From positions 1 to 45,996 of the forward strand of contig CACWWC010000010.1 in assembly GCA_902764545.1 (NCBI GenBank): a DNA stretch of 45,996 nt. Reading direction: 5' to 3'. Shown here piece after piece: positions 32,102-41,600 of the stretch (its first letter is position 1; every line of letters starts with the position of its first letter). The notes under the pieces are model-generated. The model had not been told where the DNA came from. It did no database searches and saw only the letters and a list, made by a program, of their open reading frames with translations. The position numbers and the translations under genes are program-made. Source of the stretch: an uncultured Erysipelotrichaceae bacterium (GTDB taxonomy: Bacteria > Bacillota_I > Bacilli_A > RF39 > UBA660).

Positions 32102-33121
32102 TTATTTAATCGAAGATATTCCAACTACCGACTGAGCAATTTCAATCAATTCATCCTTATCCATAACCTCACTTACAAGATAATATTCCATATTCCCACT
32201 AGTCCATGATAGTGAATTATCAGTCATAACACCAATCGTATCCAATAGCTGAAATGGTTCTCCAGAACTAGGAATAATAGTTAACTCATTTAATACATCT
32301 AGTGTTTCCTCAACAAGCAAAAAGCTCTTTTCTCCGTCGTAAGTCATAATTACACGCTGTCCATTATCTTTATCAATTTTTTTTTCATCAATCAGTTTAG
32401 TGCCACTAGGTAAAAATAACGGATAAATCACATCATCAATACTCATAGTTTCCTTTGTAGTTGTATTATCACTTTTTTTCTTCACATTATCATCATTTAC
32501 AATAACATCTTCATCAAAATCAAAGTAATTTTTTTTAAATTTAGGAGACAAAGATAATTTATTAACAGTTAAGTTCATACAAACCTTATTATCTGAATCA
32601 TAGACACTTACCATTTTTAAATTATATCTATTATCAAAAATAATCTTTTGCTTAGATATTTTACTGTTATTTGGATAATTTACTTTTGTTCTATAAATAT
32701 ACTTATTATTTTTAAATTCAAATTTTTTTTCATTATCTCTTTTGATATCTTTTATTAAAGTATCAAATAAATATATTTGAGAATTATTATTTGGCCATTT
32801 ACTGCTAAACTTAAAACTTTTATTTAATGAAGGAGTAAGTAAAAATACGCCATCATTATTTTTTAATATTATCTGCTTAAAATCATTAGCTTTATTTTTA
32901 AGCGTAATTTTATAATTATCACCTTTTTTATCAAAAGCAGCTGTAACGGAATAGTTATAAACATCATCGTTATTATTAATTTCCAAATCCCCATTTAATA
33001 TATAACCACTACTTTTATCATACTTTTTTAAAATATTATTAGTAACATTACTAACACTGTTTTTTCCACATCCTGTAACCATTAAACATAGAAGAATTAA
33101 AAATATAGTTATTTTTTTCAT
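32102..33121 (-). CDS. Lipoprotein, LolA/GerS-like fold suspected
   Basis: 339 residues starting MKKITIFLILLCLMVTGCGK, with lipobox VTGC. Repeated strand patterns such as YNYSVTAAFDKKGDNYKITL, FKFEFKNNKYIYRTKVNY and SKQKIIFDNRYNLKMVSVYD form a long antiparallel sheet of the kind found in LolA-like lipoproteins of Gram-positives (YdcC, GerS). A second region (about 230-339), MSIDDVIYPLFLPSGTKLIDE, may be a separate domain. ATG at 33121 has GGAGA seven bases upstream. Function unknown; it probably sits on the outer membrane face. Confidence 0.68.
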   Translation of the reverse strand: MKKITIFLILLCLMVTGCGKNSVSNVTNNILKKYDKSSGYILNGDLEINNNDDVYNYSVTAAFDKKGDNYKITLKNKANDFKQIILKNNDGVFLLTPSLNKSFKFSSKWPNNNSQIYLFDTLIKDIKRDNEKKFEFKNNKYIYRTKVNYPNNSKISKQKIIFDNRYNLKMVSVYDSDNKVCMNLTVNKLSLSPKFKKNYFDFDEDVIVNDDNVKKKSDNTTTKETMSIDDVIYPLFLPSGTKLIDEKKIDKDNGQRVIMTYDGEKSFLLVEETLDVLNELTIIPSSGEPFQLLDTIGVMTDNSLSWTSGNMEYYLVSEVMDKDELIEIAQSVVGISSIK

Positions 33122-33172
33122 ATCAATCTCCAATCTACTAAATAGTATGATAAAATACAACTAATATTACAA

Positions 33173-33202
33173 AAAAACCAATACAATTACGTATTGGTTT
33201 TA
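33173..33202 (-). terminator. Terminator after cdaR
   Basis: On the minus strand AAAACCAATAC pairs with GTATTGGTTTT and is followed by TTTTG. It closes the cdaA-cdaR unit. Confidence 0.85.
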
Positions 33203-33204
33203 CA

Positions 33205-34560
33205 CTATTTTTTTGAAATAACAATTTTTACTTTTTTAGTCTTGGATGCATAAGAAAGTTTTAAATCTGTACCAGTAACTTTAACCTCAACCTCATGAGT
33301 ACCCTCTCCATAGTTTTTCAAATCAACATAAGCAGTAATATCACTATCCTTAATATTATTTAGGGACTCTTCGCTACCCTTAACAACAACAGTTACCTGT
33401 CTGTCTTCTTCACTTTCTGCTTGAACCTTATAAGCACTATCTAAGTTTTTCGTAGTTATTGATATATTATCAAATTCCTTACTTGAAGAATTATCTACAA
33501 CAACCTTAACAGTAACATTTTTTACACTTAATTCAGTTATACCTTTTGGCTTCTTTAAAGTAACATTGTAATCCTTATCCTTATCTAATCCCTTTACATC
33601 TATTTCAGCGTCTAATTGTTGAATCTCATCAATAGCAGACTGCTCACCATAAACAGTTACAGTTGAAATATTTGGAGTAATAGACTTAATAGACTTCCCA
33701 AATGCTAAATTGCCTTTAGGAACAACTCTAATAGGAACCTCTTTGCTTGGTGAAGTTATACTTACATTAGCTGCTACAGTCTTTGGAACAATCTCAACAT
33801 CTAATATTTTACCATCATTATCATATGCAACAAGAGGAATATCCTTTACAGTAATATCTCCAGCTTTTGGATTAGGAATATCATTAACATCCAACAAAGC
33901 TTTAACAGCAGCAACTTTTTCTAACTTATATTGCGCACCTTTTATAATAACATCGCTTCTATCAAGCTCAACATTACTTATATATAACTTACTATCTAAC
34001 TGATCCTGATGAAGAATATCATATGTTAATGGCCTATTCTCACTTACCTTTTCATAAATAGTAACATTTACCTGAGAAGGGTCCAATTTATAATCAAGCG
34101 ACTTCAATCTTTGAGTATATTTCAATGATACTTTATGCGTTCCAGGTTTTAACCCAGTTAAATCAACAGTAACGCCTTTAGAAGGTGACTGCTTTGCTAA
34201 AAAGATATGCCTTCTCTGTCCAATCAAAGTAATATCAACTGTCTTAGGCAAACCATCTATTACATAAAGTTCCTCGTTATAAACCGCAGTAACAGGCTGA
34301 TCATATAATATTTCTGCATATTGATCAATCATAACATTTGACTCATTATCAATATAAATAAAAACTATAAATGAAAGAATCAAACTAACTATTAATAAAG
34401 TCGACTTTTTACCAGAAAGTCTATCTAAACTTTTAGCAGCGTTCTTAGATAAATCCATAAATCTAATTATAAGTTTAGTAATAGGAGTAATTAATACCTT
34501 GTCAAAAAACAACCCAATCTGGCGAAACAATCTAACCAATAACTTACCTATCTTCTTCAT
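33205..34560 (-). CDS. cdaR: CdaR, YbbR-domain regulator of the diadenylate cyclase
   Basis: 451 residues from the ATG at 34560 (AGGAAG about ten bases upstream; an in-frame ATG exists five codons earlier). After a long amphipathic and basic start, one TM helix (about 49-66, TLLIVSLILSFIVFIYID) leads to at least four YbbR repeats, recognisable by DLTGLKPGTHKVSLKY, DVKGLDKDKDYNVTLKKP and YVDLKNYGEGTHEVEVKV. In other Bacillota CdaR binds CdaA and modulates c-di-AMP output in response to the envelope. It overlaps cdaA by 17 bases. The glmM gene that often follows is absent here. Confidence 0.92.
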   Translation of the reverse strand: MKKIGKLLVRLFRQIGLFFDKVLITPITKLIIRFMDLSKNAAKSLDRLSGKKSTLLIVSLILSFIVFIYIDNESNVMIDQYAEILYDQPVTAVYNEELYVIDGLPKTVDITLIGQRRHIFLAKQSPSKGVTVDLTGLKPGTHKVSLKYTQRLKSLDYKLDPSQVNVTIYEKVSENRPLTYDILHQDQLDSKLYISNVELDRSDVIIKGAQYKLEKVAAVKALLDVNDIPNPKAGDITVKDIPLVAYDNDGKILDVEIVPKTVAANVSITSPSKEVPIRVVPKGNLAFGKSIKSITPNISTVTVYGEQSAIDEIQQLDAEIDVKGLDKDKDYNVTLKKPKGITELSVKNVTVKVVVDNSSSKEFDNISITTKNLDSAYKVQAESEEDRQVTVVVKGSEESLNNIKDSDITAYVDLKNYGEGTHEVEVKVTGTDLKLSYASKTKKVKIVISKK

Positions 34561-35374
34561 ATATCTCTTCCTCATTCATTTCATCATCATAATCAATATC
34601 CTGTTTAGGCCTCAATTCATCTATCAACATCATTCTAACATCATCAATAGTCAAGTTATAAAGCATTTCTCCTTTTAAAGCAATTGAAACTCTTCCCGTC
34701 TCCTCAGAAACTACTATACATATTGCATCAGTTTCTTCCGCAAGACCCAATGCTGCTCTATGTCTAGTACCGAGTCTTCTATTTAGTTTCGGACTGCTAC
34801 TAGTTGGAAAAACTGCACCAGCACAAGTAATTCTATCTCCTTGAATAATAACACCACCGTCATGAAGAGGATTTCCTTCATAAAATATGGCAATTAATAA
34901 ATCACTTGATAAATCAGCATACAATTTTTTTGCCTTATCTATATAATTTCCTAGACTTATATCTCTTTCTATTACTATTAAAGCCCCAATTCTTTCCTTA
35001 CGAAGATAATCAATAGCATTAATCATCTCATAAACTAAATGTTCACGTTCATCAACAGTTAAAGTCTTATGTCTTCCAAGTAATTGATTGCGTCCAAGCT
35101 GCTCCAAAATTGTCCTAATTTCAGGCTGAAAAATAATAATTACTGCAACAGGACCCCATTGAATAATATAATCCAATAAATAACCAACAGTAATAAAACC
35201 AAAAACTTCACTAGCAATTTTCAGAATTATAATAAACAAAAGTCCCTTAAAAATCAAAGATAATTTTACATTATTTTTTATATTTTTCAAAATGAAATAA
35301 AAAATTAACCAAACTAATGATATATCAACAATTTTTCTAAACAATGTTAATACATCCGATAGTGATATAAACAT
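34544..35374 (-). CDS. cdaA: Membrane diadenylate cyclase CdaA
   Basis: Makes c-di-AMP from two ATP. 276 residues. Three TM segments (about 17-32, 40-62, 66-83), a linker, then the DAC domain (about 100-255). The two active-site motifs are LHDGGVII (residues 170-177) and GTRHRAALG (202-210). Most CdaA proteins have DGA in the first motif; here it is DGG. ATG at 35374 has GGAG seven bases upstream. It is the first gene of the cdaA-cdaR operon; about 110 AT-rich bases separate it from rnr upstream. Confidence 0.95.
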   Translation of the reverse strand: MFISLSDVLTLFRKIVDISLVWLIFYFILKNIKNNVKLSLIFKGLLFIIILKIASEVFGFITVGYLLDYIIQWGPVAVIIIFQPEIRTILEQLGRNQLLGRHKTLTVDEREHLVYEMINAIDYLRKERIGALIVIERDISLGNYIDKAKKLYADLSSDLLIAIFYEGNPLHDGGVIIQGDRITCAGAVFPTSSSPKLNRRLGTRHRAALGLAEETDAICIVVSEETGRVSIALKGEMLYNLTIDDVRMMLIDELRPKQDIDYDDEMNEEEIYEEDR

Positions 35375-35475
35375 TTCGTCATCTCCTTAAATAAAACATG
35401 GGATGATGACATTAATCACAACCCCATATCTAAAATAATAATAACATTTTATAATTAAATTATCAACTCAAATAT

Positions 35476-35511
35476 AGAAAAAGAAAGTTATTTTTTTCTA
35501 TTAACTTTCTT
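35476..35511 (-). terminator. Terminator after rnr
   Basis: On the minus strand AAGAAAGTTA pairs with TAACTTTCTT around an A-rich loop, followed by TTTTC. It overlaps the rnr stop codon. Confidence 0.75.
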
Positions 35512-37737
35512 AGACTTTTCTTCTTTTGCTTTTATTTTGACCAATTTATTTATACTATTAGCATCCACAATATTAGTCTCTTCAATTTTTTCAATAATAG
35601 TAAAATCTATTTTTTTAGTTTCAGCTGAAGAAGATTTCAGTTTTAATCTCAATCTATCACCAATATAATAGTTATTTCTATCTTCCAATGATACTAAAGA
35701 AAACGAATCCGGACTGTAAACATAATCACCATTCATGTCCTTAACTCTAATAGTACCCTCAATATAATTATCAAGTAAAACAGTCATGCATCCTTGAGAA
35801 ATACCTGTAATTATTCCCTCATATTCATCACCAATGTGCTGTTCCATATACCCAGCACATATCATTTGTAATACATCACGCTCAGCCTCATCTGAAATCT
35901 TCTCCATACGTGTAGTTTTTTCGGCAATTTCAGGAAGTTTCTTTTCCCATTTGTGAATCTTTTTTGCACTTGAGTCTTTATTAAAAACACAATCCCATAA
36001 AATTCTATGAACAGTCAAATCAGCATACCTTCTAACAGGAGATGTGAAATGACAATAATTGTCCTTAGCTAGACCAAAATGTCCAATATTTTCCGGACTA
36101 TACTTCGCTCTCGCCATACATTTTATTCCCTCATCTAATAACAAAGAAGATAATCTTCCACATGAATGCAAATGATTTACAAACTTTTGATAAACTTTCT
36201 TGTCATGAGCAATTCTTTCACTATCAAAATCTTTAAATGGCATATTAACTGCAGATAAAAATCTTAACAATTCCTTCACTTTTTCCTGACTAGGTTTATC
36301 ATGAACTCTATGTATACAAGGCAAACCTTTACTAGATAGTGTTTTATCAACAGTTTCATTTGCAATCAACATAAACTCCTGAATCAAATTTTCCGCAACA
36401 TCCTGAGTTCTAACAGAAAAATCAACTACCTTGCCATCTTGATATAACGCCTTTATTTCATGTCTTTCAAATTCAATCGATCCTTTTACTAGTCGCTTTT
36501 TCCTTAACTTCAAAGCTAATTTACTCATTAATCTCAAAGTTTCAACATAATCTTCATATTCAGAATCTACATCATTATCTTTGAGTATTTTATTTACCTT
36601 ATCATATGTCATTTTTAATCTAGATTTTATTATGGAAGGTGTAATTTTATAGTTTACTACATCTCCATTCTTATCAATTTCCATAATACAAGAGATAGCC
36701 AGTCTCCTAACATAAGGATTTAAAGAGCCTATTCCATTAGAAATCTGATGTGGAGTCATAGGAATAACGCTTCCACCTAAATAATAGCTATTTCCTTTAC
36801 GAAAAGCCTCCATATCTAAAGGAGAATTTTCAGGAATTAAACTTGCCACATCAGTAATATGTACTCCTAAAACATAGTTTCCATCTTTATTTATTGTACA
36901 GCTAATAGCATCATCCATATCTTTTGTATCAATACCATCAATCGTAAAAATACACCAATCAGTTAAATCCTCTCGCCCAATTGTATCAATATCTCTTACA
37001 GAATCAGGAATAGTACGAAGTTGTTCAATAGACTCATCACTAAACTCGTTGTCAATACCATGCTTAAACGCTTCCCACAAAATATCTTGGTTAGGATCAT
37101 CCTTATGATTAAATTCTCTGACAACTCTTCCAATATAATATTGGTCATTAACTTTTTTATCTAAAGAGACTGCAACTCTTGCACCCTCAATAGCTTCTCC
37201 TTCTAAAGCAATTGTTAATGCCTGTTTTCTTTTATCTATTGGCTTCACAAAGAAAGATGTTCCAATACGATAAACCTCTCCGGGAATATAATCTATATTT
37301 CTCTCAATAATCTTATAGACTTTTGGTTTTACCTTTTTATTTCCAATATCTACCAAAACATAATCGCCATCGATAGCACCATTTGCAGATCCTCTATTAA
37401 CCATATATTTAATTTCCTTAACAATATGTTTATTATCACTATCAATATAGGATGTCGTTACAGAGACTTTACCAGCTCCATTACGATCAGCATAAAATCT
37501 ACCCGTTCTAAATGATGTTTTGCCAATTAATATATAATTATCAGAAGAAGTCTTTATAACACGAAAGTTATTAACTTCATTATTTAGAATATCAATTACT
37601 TCTTGCTTCTCCTCATCATTTAATAATAATTCACTACCACAATCATCAGACATATTCTTTTCAATCTTGTGATACAGTCTCTCCAATGAAATCGGTTTTT
37701 TTTCCTTTTTTAGAATAGAATCAATATATGATTTCAT
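35488..37737 (-). CDS. rnr: Ribonuclease R
   Basis: 3'-5' exoribonuclease that degrades structured RNA and takes part in tmRNA quality control. 749 residues from the ATG at 37737 (GGGGG upstream; the open frame is six codons longer). Domains: helix-turn-helix-like N-terminus (about 1-65), cold-shock domains (about 70-220), RNB catalytic domain (about 250-580) with FTIDGIDTKDMDDAISC holding the metal-binding aspartates, TSPVRRYADLTVHR and a C-terminal S1 domain (about 630-715, EYEGIITGISQGCMTV). The basic tail KIKAKEEKSKKVNRKK is usual. smpB is not in the window, although ssrA is. Confidence 0.96.
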   Translation of the reverse strand: MKSYIDSILKKEKKPISLERLYHKIEKNMSDDCGSELLLNDEEKQEVIDILNNEVNNFRVIKTSSDNYILIGKTSFRTGRFYADRNGAGKVSVTTSYIDSDNKHIVKEIKYMVNRGSANGAIDGDYVLVDIGNKKVKPKVYKIIERNIDYIPGEVYRIGTSFFVKPIDKRKQALTIALEGEAIEGARVAVSLDKKVNDQYYIGRVVREFNHKDDPNQDILWEAFKHGIDNEFSDESIEQLRTIPDSVRDIDTIGREDLTDWCIFTIDGIDTKDMDDAISCTINKDGNYVLGVHITDVASLIPENSPLDMEAFRKGNSYYLGGSVIPMTPHQISNGIGSLNPYVRRLAISCIMEIDKNGDVVNYKITPSIIKSRLKMTYDKVNKILKDNDVDSEYEDYVETLRLMSKLALKLRKKRLVKGSIEFERHEIKALYQDGKVVDFSVRTQDVAENLIQEFMLIANETVDKTLSSKGLPCIHRVHDKPSQEKVKELLRFLSAVNMPFKDFDSERIAHDKKVYQKFVNHLHSCGRLSSLLLDEGIKCMARAKYSPENIGHFGLAKDNYCHFTSPVRRYADLTVHRILWDCVFNKDSSAKKIHKWEKKLPEIAEKTTRMEKISDEAERDVLQMICAGYMEQHIGDEYEGIITGISQGCMTVLLDNYIEGTIRVKDMNGDYVYSPDSFSLVSLEDRNNYYIGDRLRLKLKSSSAETKKIDFTIIEKIEETNIVDANSINKLVKIKAKEEKSKKVNRKK

Positions 37738-37774
37738 AATCATCCCCCTACACATAAATTAACACAAAAATATA

Positions 37775-37803
37775 GAAAAAAAAAGACTTTTCTAGTCCTT
37801 TTC
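37775..37803 (-). terminator. Terminator after the DUF378 gene
   Basis: On the minus strand AAAAGGACT and AGTCTTTT form a hairpin with one bulge, followed by TTTTT. Confidence 0.7.
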
Positions 37804-37998
37804 AAATTCAATATGGCTTAATAGTATACCGATGTTCACTAAACCACATACAGCAACTAGGGTATAAACTATTCTAGACATAATTGTTTGGTTACCAAAA
37901 ATTGAAGCAACAAGATTAATATCAAGTAATCCTACTAATCCCCAGTTTATGGCTCCAATAATAGTAATTACTAACAATACTTTTTGTAATGTTTCCAT
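37792..37998 (-). CDS. DUF378 small membrane protein (YuzA-like)
   Basis: 68 residues, METLQKVLLVITIIGAINWG then LVGLLDINLVASIFG and SRIVYTLVAVCGLVNIGIL: two TM helices with the INWGLVG core that defines DUF378. AGGAGG stands seven bases before the ATG at 37998. Function is unknown throughout the family. Its own terminator and distance from neighbours suggest a separate small transcript. Confidence 0.92.
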   Translation of the reverse strand: METLQKVLLVITIIGAINWGLVGLLDINLVASIFGNQTIMSRIVYTLVAVCGLVNIGILLSHIEFEKD

Positions 37999-38068
37999 TT
38001 TATTACCTCCTATATATATCATGTTCCATTTTAAAATATATATACATCACAAAAAGCAAAAAATTTAA

Positions 38069-38094
38069 TAAAAAAAAAAGAGCATTATTGCTCT
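38069..38094 (-). terminator. Terminator after the NlpC/P60 gene
   Basis: On the minus strand AGAGCAATAATGCTCT folds into a hairpin followed by about nine T. It overlaps the stop codon. Confidence 0.85.
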
Positions 38095-39115
38095 AATTTA
38101 TTCTTCTAACTGAAACAATTTGAGTTCCTGAACCCCTTAACCATCCTGCTATATTACTAACAATAACACCAGTTCCAGGATTTGCCGCATGAATCATTGT
38201 ACCATTACCAACATATAACGACGAATGAGTTACCACTCCATTATATCCCCATAATACGATATCACCTGGCTGTGCATTTTCATAACTTACACCTACACCA
38301 TCATACAATTGAGTTGATGAACTCCTACTAACATTTACCCCAACTAAAGAATAAACATATTGAACAAATCCACTACAATCAAACCCATAAGGCCCGCTTC
38401 CCCCAGATATATATGGTCTTCCAACAAGAGAATACGCAATTGAAGTTAAATCGCCACCATATACGCTAAAGTCAACATTTTCAAATACTGGCTCACTATG
38501 TTTTATAACAGGCTCCGGTTCAACTACTTCTAAAGTAAACTTTTGAGTAGATTTGTTACCTGAATTATCAATAGCATTGATAACGATTTCATGAACACCT
38601 ACACTATTGATATCATCACTATAACTGATACTATAGTACTTAGATCTACCGTCTTCAGCAGATTCTAAATAATCAAGATTTCCATCAATTAAATCACTCA
38701 CAGATTCAATATTATCAATCAGACTATATGAATCTCCTTGAGTAATTGTCATAGTTTCATTCTTAAGAGTAATAATTGGTGCCGCAGTATCAACAACAGA
38801 AACGACTATAGGTACTTCTTTAACTATATTATTCTTTTGTACCTCAAGAATTACTTCCTGTTCTCCAAGTTTGTTTGTATCAACATCCTTCTTCACAGAT
38901 ACAACTTCTCCATCTACATCTGTTATTAACTTACCCAAATCATAATTTGCACTTCCATATTCTATAACAGCAGTATTACTAACTTTTACGTTTATACTCT
39001 TATACGTGCTATAGCTATGAAATGAATAACAAGTTATCATCATTAATAATGATAACAGTATCAATCCCATAATTCTTTTTGTTTTAGGAATCGACGGTCC
39101 ATCAATTGATTTCAT
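38093..39115 (-). CDS. NlpC/P60 peptidoglycan endopeptidase with Ig-like domains
   Basis: 340 residues from the ATG at 39115 (GGGAGG eight bases upstream). One TM or uncleaved signal segment (about 13-31), an N-terminal strand-rich module, a DUF5011-like Ig domain (about 108-200, DTAAPIITL to NAIDNSGNKSTQKFTLEV), a linker, then the NlpC/P60 domain (about 220-340). Catalytic residues are Cys247 (FDCSGFVQYV), His297 (VTHSSLYVG) and His309 (MIHAANPGTGV). It should cut stem peptides between residues 2 and 3. It has a consensus promoter and a terminator of its own. The Ig domain resembles that of the VanY protein at 5.7-6.9 kb. Confidence 0.93.
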   Translation of the reverse strand: MKSIDGPSIPKTKRIMGLILLSLLMMITCYSFHSYSTYKSINVKVSNTAVIEYGSANYDLGKLITDVDGEVVSVKKDVDTNKLGEQEVILEVQKNNIVKEVPIVVSVVDTAAPIITLKNETMTITQGDSYSLIDNIESVSDLIDGNLDYLESAEDGRSKYYSISYSDDINSVGVHEIVINAIDNSGNKSTQKFTLEVVEPEPVIKHSEPVFENVDFSVYGGDLTSIAYSLVGRPYISGGSGPYGFDCSGFVQYVYSLVGVNVSRSSSTQLYDGVGVSYENAQPGDIVLWGYNGVVTHSSLYVGNGTMIHAANPGTGVIVSNIAGWLRGSGTQIVSVRRIN

Positions 39116-39140
39116 ATAAAATCCTCCCTGACAAGTGTCT

Positions 39141-39169
39141 ATTATAGCATATTCAAAAAATAATGTCAA
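39141..39169 (-). promoter_or_regulatory. Consensus sigma-A promoter of the NlpC/P60 gene
   Basis: On the minus strand TTGACA (39164-39169) and TATAAT (39141-39146) are exactly 17 bases apart, a perfect match to consensus. It lies immediately after the end of the CotF-like gene. Confidence 0.92.
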
Positions 39170-39173
39170 AATT

Positions 39174-39485
39174 CTACTCACTCAATCCAGTATAATCAGA
39201 ATTTAAAGTATTATATTTATCATTCAATTTTGTGTTTGTAACTGTCTCAAGTTGATACCAACCATTTTGAAACATTAGGATATATAATCTTCTTTGTAAA
39301 TCAGCAATATTCATAAAAGTATTTTTATAAATATCATATAGCCATTCATTACTTGCTTCACTCATTGCAATAACGTAATTCTTCTCCATATCCTTTAATG
39401 CAGTTAATAAACAAGTGCAATAATCCTTCTCATTAAGTTCAATTCCTAAAGGAACACTAGTAACACTATTACCAACCTTACTCAT
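39174..39485 (-). CDS. CotF-like spore coat family protein
   Basis: 103 residues from the ATG at 39485 (GGGGG eight bases upstream). The segment LNEKDYCTCLLTALKDMEKN, then YVIAMSEASNEWLYDIYKNT and LQRRLYILMFQNGWYQLETV, is the Coat_F four-helix, ferritin-like pattern. CotF is a coat protein in Bacillus, but the family is widespread in bacteria not known to sporulate. It overlaps the preceding small gene by eight bases and forms a pair with it. Confidence 0.82.
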   Translation of the reverse strand: MSKVGNSVTSVPLGIELNEKDYCTCLLTALKDMEKNYVIAMSEASNEWLYDIYKNTFMNIADLQRRLYILMFQNGWYQLETVTNTKLNDKYNTLNSDYTGLSE

Positions 39486-39711
39486 TATTTTCACCCCCTG
39501 GATTATTTATAATATCTAATACATCTGTCATATTATTTTCAAATAAATCACTTGCTTCTGAGAAAATCTCAATTATTTCCTGAGTATTTAAATACTCAAT
39601 ATCATTACAAGACTTTTTAAAAGCACAATAATTCCATTGAAACATATCACTTAAATAATCTAAATCTTTCCCTGTTATTGTATTTACAGGAACTTCTTGT
39701 AATTTATCCAT
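39478..39711 (-). CDS. Small helical partner of the CotF-like protein
   Basis: 77 residues, acidic and helical: MDKLQEVPVNTITGKDLDYL, then SDMFQWNYCAFKKSCNDIEY and a final helix before NNPGGENNE. It shows the helical length and Leu-Asp-Tyr-Leu spacing found in genes paired with Coat_F proteins, but the family is not recognised. GGGAGG lies eight bases before the ATG. The overlap with the downstream CotF-like gene suggests the two products form a complex. Confidence 0.7.
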   Translation of the reverse strand: MDKLQEVPVNTITGKDLDYLSDMFQWNYCAFKKSCNDIEYLNTQEIIEIFSEASDLFENNMTDVLDIINNPGGENNE

Positions 39712-39760
39712 ATTTATTTCCTCCCAATTTTATTATGAGAACAAAAGATAATAATTATAC

Positions 39761-39798
39761 AAAAAAAGAATGTTTTATCTCATAATATTTACATTCTC
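39761..39798 (-). terminator. Terminator after pepT
   Basis: On the minus strand AGAATGT pairs with ACATTCT across a 17-base loop, followed by TTTTTT. Weak by stem length. Confidence 0.55.
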
Positions 39799-41007
39799 TT
39801 TATTAAATTTAGAAAAATTATTTACAATTGAAATTAAAATTTCAACAACCTTCTGCATGTCCTCCAAACAAATATATTCATAAATACTATGAAAGTTATG
39901 TCCACCTGTACCGATATTAGGACAAGGAATACCCATCTGACTAATATTTGCACCATCTGTTCCACCTCTAACAGGAATTACAATAGGTTCAACATTAACC
40001 TCATCTATTGCCGAGAAAACAAGGTCCAAATAATCAGAATAATTTTTTATGATACTATGCATATTGAAATATTTATCTTGAATATTTAATTCGATACAAT
40101 TATTATATTTTTTATTTAGCTCATTAACAATAGCTGTTAACTTTTTCTTTCTTTTCTCAAAATCATTAAAAGAAAAGTCCCTAATCAAATATTTCATTTT
40201 AGCATAAGAAACATCTCCAGAAATTTCTTCCAAATGGTAGAAGCCTTCATAATTCTCAGTATTTTCAGGAATCTCTAGCGGCAAAGATGAATTAATCGCG
40301 ATAGCTAACCTAACGGCATTAACCATTTTATCTTTTGCTGTTCCAGGATGCGTATTTATTCCCTTTATTGAGATATTTGCCGTTGCAGCATTAAAGTTTT
40401 CATAAGATAACTCACCCAATACACTCCCATCAACAGTAAAAGCAATATCAGGATTAAAATAGCTCAAATTGAGATTATCCGTTCCCATACCAATTTCTTC
40501 ATCAGGTGTAAAACATACCAATATATCTCCGTGTTCACAATCATTATGAGTAAAGTGTTCTAACATTCCCATTATTTCAGCAATTCCGGCTTTATCATCA
40601 GCTCCAAGAAGCGTAGTACCATCTGTTGTAATTATTGTTTTACCAATATGGTTTTTCAAATCAGGATTACTAGAAACAGTTAATAAGCAGTTATCATTCA
40701 AACAAATATCTTGACCGTCATAATCAACAATCATCTTTGGAGAAATATCACTACCCCTCTCATCCTCACTAGTATCTAAATGAGAAACAAATCCAACACT
40801 AGGGTATGAAGAACTCCCATTAATCTTTGCATATATATAACAATGATCATTATCAAAATAAAGATTATCCACATTTAGTTCTTTTAACTCTTGCATAATC
40901 ACTTTCGCTAGTTTGCGTTGTCCCAAAGATGTAGGACTATCACTTTTCTTAGAATCAGATGTAGTATCAATACTGATGTAATTTAAAAATCTTTTTAGTA
41001 TATCCAT
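39775..41007 (-). CDS. pepT: Peptidase T (tripeptide aminopeptidase)
   Basis: Cytoplasmic M20 zinc peptidase releasing the N-terminal residue of tripeptides. 410 residues, standard length. Metal and catalytic motifs: VGFVSHLDTSED, LLGADDKAGIAEIM, FTPDEEIGMG and FTVDGSVLGEL, with RGGTDGANIS and TGGHNFHSIYE toward the C-terminus. The start MDILKRFLNYISIDTTSD is typical. It lies 11 bases after the LOG-family gene and is in the same operon. Confidence 0.95.
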   Translation of the reverse strand: MDILKRFLNYISIDTTSDSKKSDSPTSLGQRKLAKVIMQELKELNVDNLYFDNDHCYIYAKINGSSSYPSVGFVSHLDTSEDERGSDISPKMIVDYDGQDICLNDNCLLTVSSNPDLKNHIGKTIITTDGTTLLGADDKAGIAEIMGMLEHFTHNDCEHGDILVCFTPDEEIGMGTDNLNLSYFNPDIAFTVDGSVLGELSYENFNAATANISIKGINTHPGTAKDKMVNAVRLAIAINSSLPLEIPENTENYEGFYHLEEISGDVSYAKMKYLIRDFSFNDFEKRKKKLTAIVNELNKKYNNCIELNIQDKYFNMHSIIKNYSDYLDLVFSAIDEVNVEPIVIPVRGGTDGANISQMGIPCPNIGTGGHNFHSIYEYICLEDMQKVVEILISIVNNFSKFNKENVNIMR

Positions 41008-41018
41008 AAATCAACCTT

Positions 41019-41576
41019 TTAACTTTTTATATAAGTCTTTCCTTTATTATATTGTGATAAGTAATCTAATGTATCGACTGCAGAATCAGATAAATAATAA
41101 CTTCCCTGAACCTTATTTCCAGTAAAATTATCATTATATATTAATGATAAAAAATCTAAAAGTTTATCAAAAAAATGATTAGCATTATATATAACAATAG
41201 GTTTATCAAATTCATGATTACGTTTTGACTCAATCGCTGTAAACAACTCATAAATTGTACCAATTCCGCCAGGTAAAAAAATTAGTGCATCAGACTGCTC
41301 AATAACTTTATCAGTTCTATCTGAAATTGATGAAGTTAATTCAGTATGACTGCAATTCAAGTCTAACAAATCATCTTTATAAGCTTCAGGACATATACCA
41401 ATTATTTTATTACCATTTTTGTTTGCAATTTTATAAGCAAGACCCATTAGTCCAGATGAACATGCCCCAAACACAAGATCATTACTCATTAAAATCTCGT
41501 TTAAGTAATCATTACAATCCAATAAATAGTCCTTAGGAATATCATTACTTGATGAACACCCAATAAAAAGTTTCAT
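41019..41576 (-). CDS. LOG-family nucleotide phosphoribohydrolase-like protein
   Basis: 185 residues. The family signature PGGIGTIYELFTAIESKRN is intact, preceded by LVFGACSSGLMGLAYKIANK and followed by PIVIYNANHFFDKLLDFL. Members cleave nucleotide 5'-monophosphates such as AMP or cytokinin ribotides at the N-glycosidic bond; many are mislabelled lysine decarboxylases. Its bacterial role in Bacillota is uncertain. The start is at the ATG at 41576, with GGGAGG upstream. First gene of the LOG-pepT operon. Confidence 0.88.
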   Translation of the reverse strand: MKLFIGCSSSNDIPKDYLLDCNDYLNEILMSNDLVFGACSSGLMGLAYKIANKNGNKIIGICPEAYKDDLLDLNCSHTELTSSISDRTDKVIEQSDALIFLPGGIGTIYELFTAIESKRNHEFDKPIVIYNANHFFDKLLDFLSLIYNDNFTGNKVQGSYYLSDSAVDTLDYLSQYNKGKTYIKS

Positions 41577-41600
41577 AGCTATACCTCCCTAATAGGGCTT

